NCBI GenBank assembly: GCA_964531735.1
Contig: CAZHGD010000150.1
Coordinates: 1-18,082 of the forward strand
Direction: 5' to 3'
Length of the DNA stretch: 18,082 bases
DNA from: CAZHGD01 sp964531735
Lineage (GTDB): Bacteria; Armatimonadota; UBA10988
Below the pieces are notes generated by a model. That model was not told where the DNA came from. It ran no database searches and saw only the letters and a list, made by a program, of their open reading frames with translations. Positions 15,166 to 18,082 of the stretch are shown one piece after another. Position 1 is the stretch's first letter, and the number at the start of each line of letters is the position of its first letter. The position numbers and the translations under genes are program-made.

Positions 15166-17159
15166 TGAAGTGGTTGGCACTGTTGTTGTGCGGCGTGCTG
15201 GCGGCGGCCGCCGACGAGGCCCAGGTGACCGTCCGCCCGGAGCAGGTCCGTGGCCCGGTCAACCGTCGGGTGCTCGGCACCAACGACCTGGCCTACCACT
15301 CGCGGCCGGGCCGACCCGAGACGCTGCGCTATAGCGACTTCGGTTCGGGCGTCTGGGACCCGGTGGCCGCGCGGCCGGTGCCCGAGATGGTCGCGTTGGC
15401 CAAGGAGGCCGGCGTCACCACGCTACGCTGGCCGGGCGGCTGCGAGACGCACCGCTACCGCTGGAAGGAGACCATCGGCCCGGTGGCGCAGCGCCCGCGG
15501 CAGCAGTTCGGCCTGCACGAGTTCCTGGTGCGCTGCGCCGCCATCGGCGCCGAGCCGATCCTGACCGTGGCCGAGTACCACGGCGACGCCCAGGACGCCG
15601 CCGACCTGGTCGAGTACCTGAACGCACCGGTGGGCGCGCACCGCGGCGGCGGTATCGACTACGCGGCCATCCGGGCCGCTCAGGGCCACCCGGAGCCGTG
15701 GGGCGTGGTCTGGTTCGAGTACGGCAACGAGAGCGACCACGGCGATCATCAGAAGCAGCGCTACACGCCACAGGAGTATGCCCGGCGCTACCTGGCCTAT
15801 CGCGCCGCGATGCGCCGGGTCGACCCGCGCGTGAAGCTCGGCCTGGTCCTGGCCAACACGGTCTGGACGCCGGTCGGCCAGTGGACCGAGACCGTCTTGA
15901 AGGAAGCCGGCCGCGAGGCCGACTTCCTCATCCACCACGCCTATCTGCCCGGCTACGGCAGCAACAAGGGCGCCGAGACGCCGGCGCAACTGTTCGCCAA
16001 CGCCTTCGCGGTGGACATGCAGTTCCGCGCGCACTACCGGCACCTGGTGGCCGCGGTGAAGCAGCTCACGGGGCGGCGCATTCCGTTCGCCATCACCGAG
16101 TACAACGGCTCGTTCGTGCAGGAGAAGCCGTATCCCTATCGCCTCACCCACGCCAACGCGCTGGTCGCCGGCCTGATCGCCGTCGCCCTGCTCGATCCCG
16201 AACTGCCCATCGACAACGCGCAGTACTGGCAGTTCGCCAACGAGTACTGGGGCGCGGTGAAGGGCAACCAGGCGCCGTATGTCAAGCGGCCGGCGCTGCT
16301 CATGTTCAGCCTGCTCAACCGCTACCTCGGTGACCAACTGGTGACCACCGAGACCCGCTGCGGGCGGCTGGACGTGCCGGGCGGCTTCGGCGTGCGCCGC
16401 ATGACCGGCGAGCCGCGCGAGGTGGAGCGCGAACTCGACGACGTGCCGCTCGGGCCCTGGCAGATCGGGCAGACCGCCGGCGTCGAGCAGCAGGTGGTGG
16501 CCGACGATGTGCTCGCAGTGCGCCTCACCGACCCGTCGGACAAGCTGAACTACTACCACGCCGCGCGCAGCGCGCCGGCCGTCGCCGGGGCGAGCTACCG
16601 CCTCAGCGCCGAGATCCGCACCGAGGGCCTCAGCGCCATCCGCGGCGCGCAACTGCAGATCGGCGACGGCCGCGGCTGGAACGCCACCCACTCCTGTTCG
16701 CTCTCGGACATGGTCAGCAGCGCGAACTGGACGCCGATCACCGTGGACTACCAGACGCTGCCCGATACGACCAGTGTCACCGTGCAGGCCCGCCGCCTCG
16801 ACGGCGCCGGCAGCAGCACGGGTCGCATCTGGTACCGCAAGCTGAAGCTGCGGCGCTTCGAGCCGGCCAACCTCGGTGCCCAGCCGGCGCTGACCGTGCT
16901 GGCCAGCACCACGCGCGGCGGCGAGACGCGGCTGGTGGTGTTCAACAAGGCCCTGTCGGGCACCACCGAACTGACCGTGGCGCTGCCCGGCGTGCGGGCC
17001 GCCACGGCCGAGGCGCTGGTGGCGCCGGCGCTGGAGGCGACCAACGAGACGGACCCGCAGCAAGTGCAGTTGAAGCCGGTCACGACCACCGTCGGCGCCG
17101 GCCGGGTGAAGCTGAGCCTGCCGCCCTACACGCTGACCGGCCTGACGCTGACGCGCTAA
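15165..17159 (+). CDS. Secreted GH51-like alpha-L-arabinofuranosidase with an inserted CBM-like domain
   Basis: A protein of 664 residues. ATG at 15165 again overlaps the previous stop as TGATG. Residues 1-16 form a signal peptide. The (beta/alpha)8 domain covers about 35-390 and includes LRWPGGCETHRYRWKETIGP (87-106), EYGNES with acid/base candidate Glu189, and FAITEYNGS with nucleophile candidate Glu312. Both glutamates and the GNE motif fit family GH51 of clan GH-A. Residues about 428-567 form a separate beta-sandwich resembling CBM4/9-type modules (YYHAARSAPAVAGASYRLSA, WYRKLKLRRFEP). Residues about 572-664 resume a GH51-type C-terminal beta domain (TRLVVFNKAL, LPPYTLTGLTLTR). The CBM-like module thus appears inserted into that domain. 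The expected activity is release of arabinose from arabinan, arabinoxylan or glycoconjugates; the specificity is inferred. It is the last gene of the three-gene operon. Confidence 0.9.
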   Translation: MKWLALLLCGVLAAAADEAQVTVRPEQVRGPVNRRVLGTNDLAYHSRPGRPETLRYSDFGSGVWDPVAARPVPEMVALAKEAGVTTLRWPGGCETHRYRWKETIGPVAQRPRQQFGLHEFLVRCAAIGAEPILTVAEYHGDAQDAADLVEYLNAPVGAHRGGGIDYAAIRAAQGHPEPWGVVWFEYGNESDHGDHQKQRYTPQEYARRYLAYRAAMRRVDPRVKLGLVLANTVWTPVGQWTETVLKEAGREADFLIHHAYLPGYGSNKGAETPAQLFANAFAVDMQFRAHYRHLVAAVKQLTGRRIPFAITEYNGSFVQEKPYPYRLTHANALVAGLIAVALLDPELPIDNAQYWQFANEYWGAVKGNQAPYVKRPALLMFSLLNRYLGDQLVTTETRCGRLDVPGGFGVRRMTGEPREVERELDDVPLGPWQIGQTAGVEQQVVADDVLAVRLTDPSDKLNYYHAARSAPAVAGASYRLSAEIRTEGLSAIRGAQLQIGDGRGWNATHSCSLSDMVSSANWTPITVDYQTLPDTTSVTVQARRLDGAGSSTGRIWYRKLKLRRFEPANLGAQPALTVLASTTRGGETRLVVFNKALSGTTELTVALPGVRAATAEALVAPALEATNETDPQQVQLKPVTTTVGAGRVKLSLPPYTLTGLTLTR

Positions 17160-17194
17160 CGCAACGGCTGCGTAACGGCCGGGCGCGAGACCGC

Positions 17195-17223
17195 TTGACA
17201 GGCAGGTCCGGCCGCACTAGACT
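17195..17223 (+). promoter_or_regulatory. Near-consensus sigma70 promoter of the atp operon
   Basis: TTGACA at 17195-17200 is a perfect -35 box. A 17-base spacer separates it from TAGACT at 17218-17223, which matches the -10 consensus at four of six positions. Transcription would begin near 17230, about 30 bases before the atpZ start codon. It is the best promoter match I see in the window. It lies in the short gap after the GH51-like stop codon, so the ATP synthase genes are probably transcribed independently of the carbohydrate operon. Confidence 0.75.
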
Positions 17224-17261
17224 GCGCCAGGTTGCCGGCACGCCTGACGGAGGGCCACGCG

Positions 17262-17528
17262 ATGATCGGGTCCGATGACGCTCGCGAAGCGTCACAGGCG
17301 GTGGTCCGGTTTGGCAGTCTGGGTTGTTCGCTGGCCGCCGGCGTGGCCTTGTTCGCGGGTCTCGGCTGGTGGCTGGACGAGCGGCTGGGCACCGCGCCGG
17401 TCTGGTTGGCGGTGATGTGCCTGGTGGGCGCCGCGGTGAGCCTGTACAAGCTCATCCGGGACGTCATGCGGCTGAGTGGTGAGCAGGAAGCAGGTAGCGG
17501 CCATCCGCACAATGCCTCCCATCGATAG
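17262..17528 (+). CDS. atpZ: AtpZ/AtpI-type small membrane protein of the ATP synthase operon
   Basis: A protein of 88 residues. ATG at 17262 has GGAGGG (17249-17254) 7 bases upstream, a strong site, so it is preferred over an in-frame upstream TTG. Two hydrophobic segments (about 17-35 and 45-62) flank GLGWWLDERLGTAPVW (29-44), the characteristic loop of the AtpZ family. The family sits at the 5' end of F-type ATPase operons and is thought to take part in Mg2+/Ca2+ handling or assembly together with AtpI. The soluble ends are polar. It directly follows a strong promoter and overlaps the next gene, so it is the first gene of the atp operon. Confidence 0.85.
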   Translation: MIGSDDAREASQAVVRFGSLGCSLAAGVALFAGLGWWLDERLGTAPVWLAVMCLVGAAVSLYKLIRDVMRLSGEQEAGSGHPHNASHR

Positions 17529-17943
17529 CGGCTTCGTCAAGCGGGTGCTGCACACCAGCGCGGTGCTGGGTGCGGGCGTCTTGGTCTTGTCGCCCGCGTG
17601 GCCGGCGCCGGTTGGGGTGTCGTTCGCCGCCGGTCTGGCGGTCGCGGCGCTGATCTGGCTCGGCGCGCAACGGGTGGGCGGCACCATGGGCCGGGAGCAG
17701 GTCAGCCGCCGCGAATGGGCCCAGTTGGCCGTCATCTACTTTGGCAAGTATGTCGTGGCCGCGGCGGTCATCTGGCGCTTGGAGCGTAGCGGTTGGCTGC
17801 AGGCGCCGGCGTTCACCGCGGGGTTCTGTCTGCCGATGGCGGTGGCCACGCTGAAGGCACTGGGGCGGTCCACCTTGCCGGTAACCGCCGAGCCGGTGCC
17901 GTTCTACCAGCAGGCGCGAAAGGCGGCGGCAGTTGAGGAGTGA
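17512..17943 (+). CDS. atpI: ATP synthase subunit I-like membrane protein
   Basis: A protein of 143 residues from ATG at 17512 (MPPIDSGFVKRVLHTSAV). An in-frame GTG at 17476 would add 12 residues; neither start has a good ribosome binding site, and both overlap atpZ (by 17 or 53 bases), suggesting coupled translation. Four hydrophobic segments are visible: near 11-26, 30-46, 70-88 and 95-115. The FGKYVVAAAVIWRL segment and the position between atpZ and atpB support assignment to the AtpI group, which assists assembly of the c-ring. Sequence conservation in this family is low, so the call relies on topology and gene order. Confidence 0.75.
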   Translation: MPPIDSGFVKRVLHTSAVLGAGVLVLSPAWPAPVGVSFAAGLAVAALIWLGAQRVGGTMGREQVSRREWAQLAVIYFGKYVVAAAVIWRLERSGWLQAPAFTAGFCLPMAVATLKALGRSTLPVTAEPVPFYQQARKAAAVEE

Positions 17944-17947
17944 GCAG

Positions 17948-18082
17948 GTGACCAGGCGACGCTCGCGGGCCGGCACTTGGCTGCGCTGGTCGATGTTGGC
18001 CGTGGTGGCGGCCGGGCTGCTGGCGTGGCTGCCACCGGTCGTGGCGCAGGAGCACGGCGGCGCGCCGGCCGTGACCGCCGAG
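17948..18082 (+). CDS. atpB: ATP synthase subunit a, N-terminal fragment with signal-peptide-like start (partial)
   Basis: The first 45 codons are visible and the frame is open to the right edge. Translation starts at GTG 17948, with GAGGAG (17935-17940) 7 bases upstream and the atpI stop only 4 bases before it. The N-terminus VTRRRSRAGTWLRW is positively charged, a hydrophobic stretch (SMLAVVAAGLLAWLPPVV) follows, and AQEHGGAPAVTAE then looks like a cleavage site and acidic mature start. Several phyla, including Bacteroidota and planctomycete relatives, have subunit a with this kind of cleavable leader. No conserved core residue of subunit a is visible yet, so the assignment rests on operon order (atpZ-atpI-atpB) and the leader. 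Another ATPase subunit is possible. Confidence 0.65.
   Translation, partial: MTRRRSRAGTWLRWSMLAVVAAGLLAWLPPVVAQEHGGAPAVTAE

Noticed and set aside
15423..17063. Long minus-strand open frame opposite the GH51-like gene
   Set aside because: Its composition is that of an antisense shadow, and the plus strand carries catalytic motifs and a signal peptide in the same place.

Overview
The window is very GC-rich and gene-dense, with almost no intergenic space, and looks like chromosomal DNA of a free-living, Gram-negative-type bacterium. A Tat-exported DUF1501 protein, a zinc-ligand-bearing UroD-like methyltransferase, secreted glycan-active proteins and an ATP synthase subunit a with a signal-peptide-like N-terminus together suggest Planctomycetota, Armatimonadota or a related lineage. 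This placement is inference; no rRNA or marker gene is present. I see no tRNA, rRNA, CRISPR array or insertion sequence.

Layout. (1) Positions 1-119 hold the 3' end of an unidentified plus-strand gene. (2) Positions 116-7990 hold a minus-strand block of six genes. In transcription order they are a UroD-family methyltransferase-like protein, an exported SGNH/GDSL hydrolase, a nitroreductase, an iron-sulfur flavoprotein, an exported protein made of two copies of one domain, and a large exported glycoside-hydrolase-like protein. The three central genes are 12-13 bp apart. GC-rich hairpins separate the last three genes, and one of these buries the ribosome binding site of the last gene. (3) Positions 7991-8224 are a divergent intergenic region with an imperfect palindrome overlapping a -10-like box. 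It precedes a lone RND (HAE1/AcrB-type) pump gene at 8225-11350. (4) Converging on the pump gene is a shortened DUF1501 gene at 11354-12280. (5) Divergent from that is a translationally coupled three-gene operon at 12425-17159. It encodes a ceramidase-like protein that has lost its metal-binding histidines, a GT-C membrane glycosyltransferase, and a secreted GH51-like arabinofuranosidase with an inserted carbohydrate-binding-like domain. (6) A near-consensus sigma70 promoter at 17195-17223 opens an ATP synthase operon (atpZ, atpI, start of atpB) that runs off the right edge.

How it may work together. Regions 2 and 5 both look devoted to carbohydrate processing outside the cytoplasm. Region 2 adds cytoplasmic one-carbon and redox functions (UroD-like, nitroreductase, iron-sulfur flavoprotein) that do not obviously belong with a glycan enzyme, which is the most unusual combination here. 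The DUF1501 gene and the dead ceramidase-like gene sit head to head, and both belong to families with catalytic relatives that appear eroded here. The atp operon is ordinary housekeeping.
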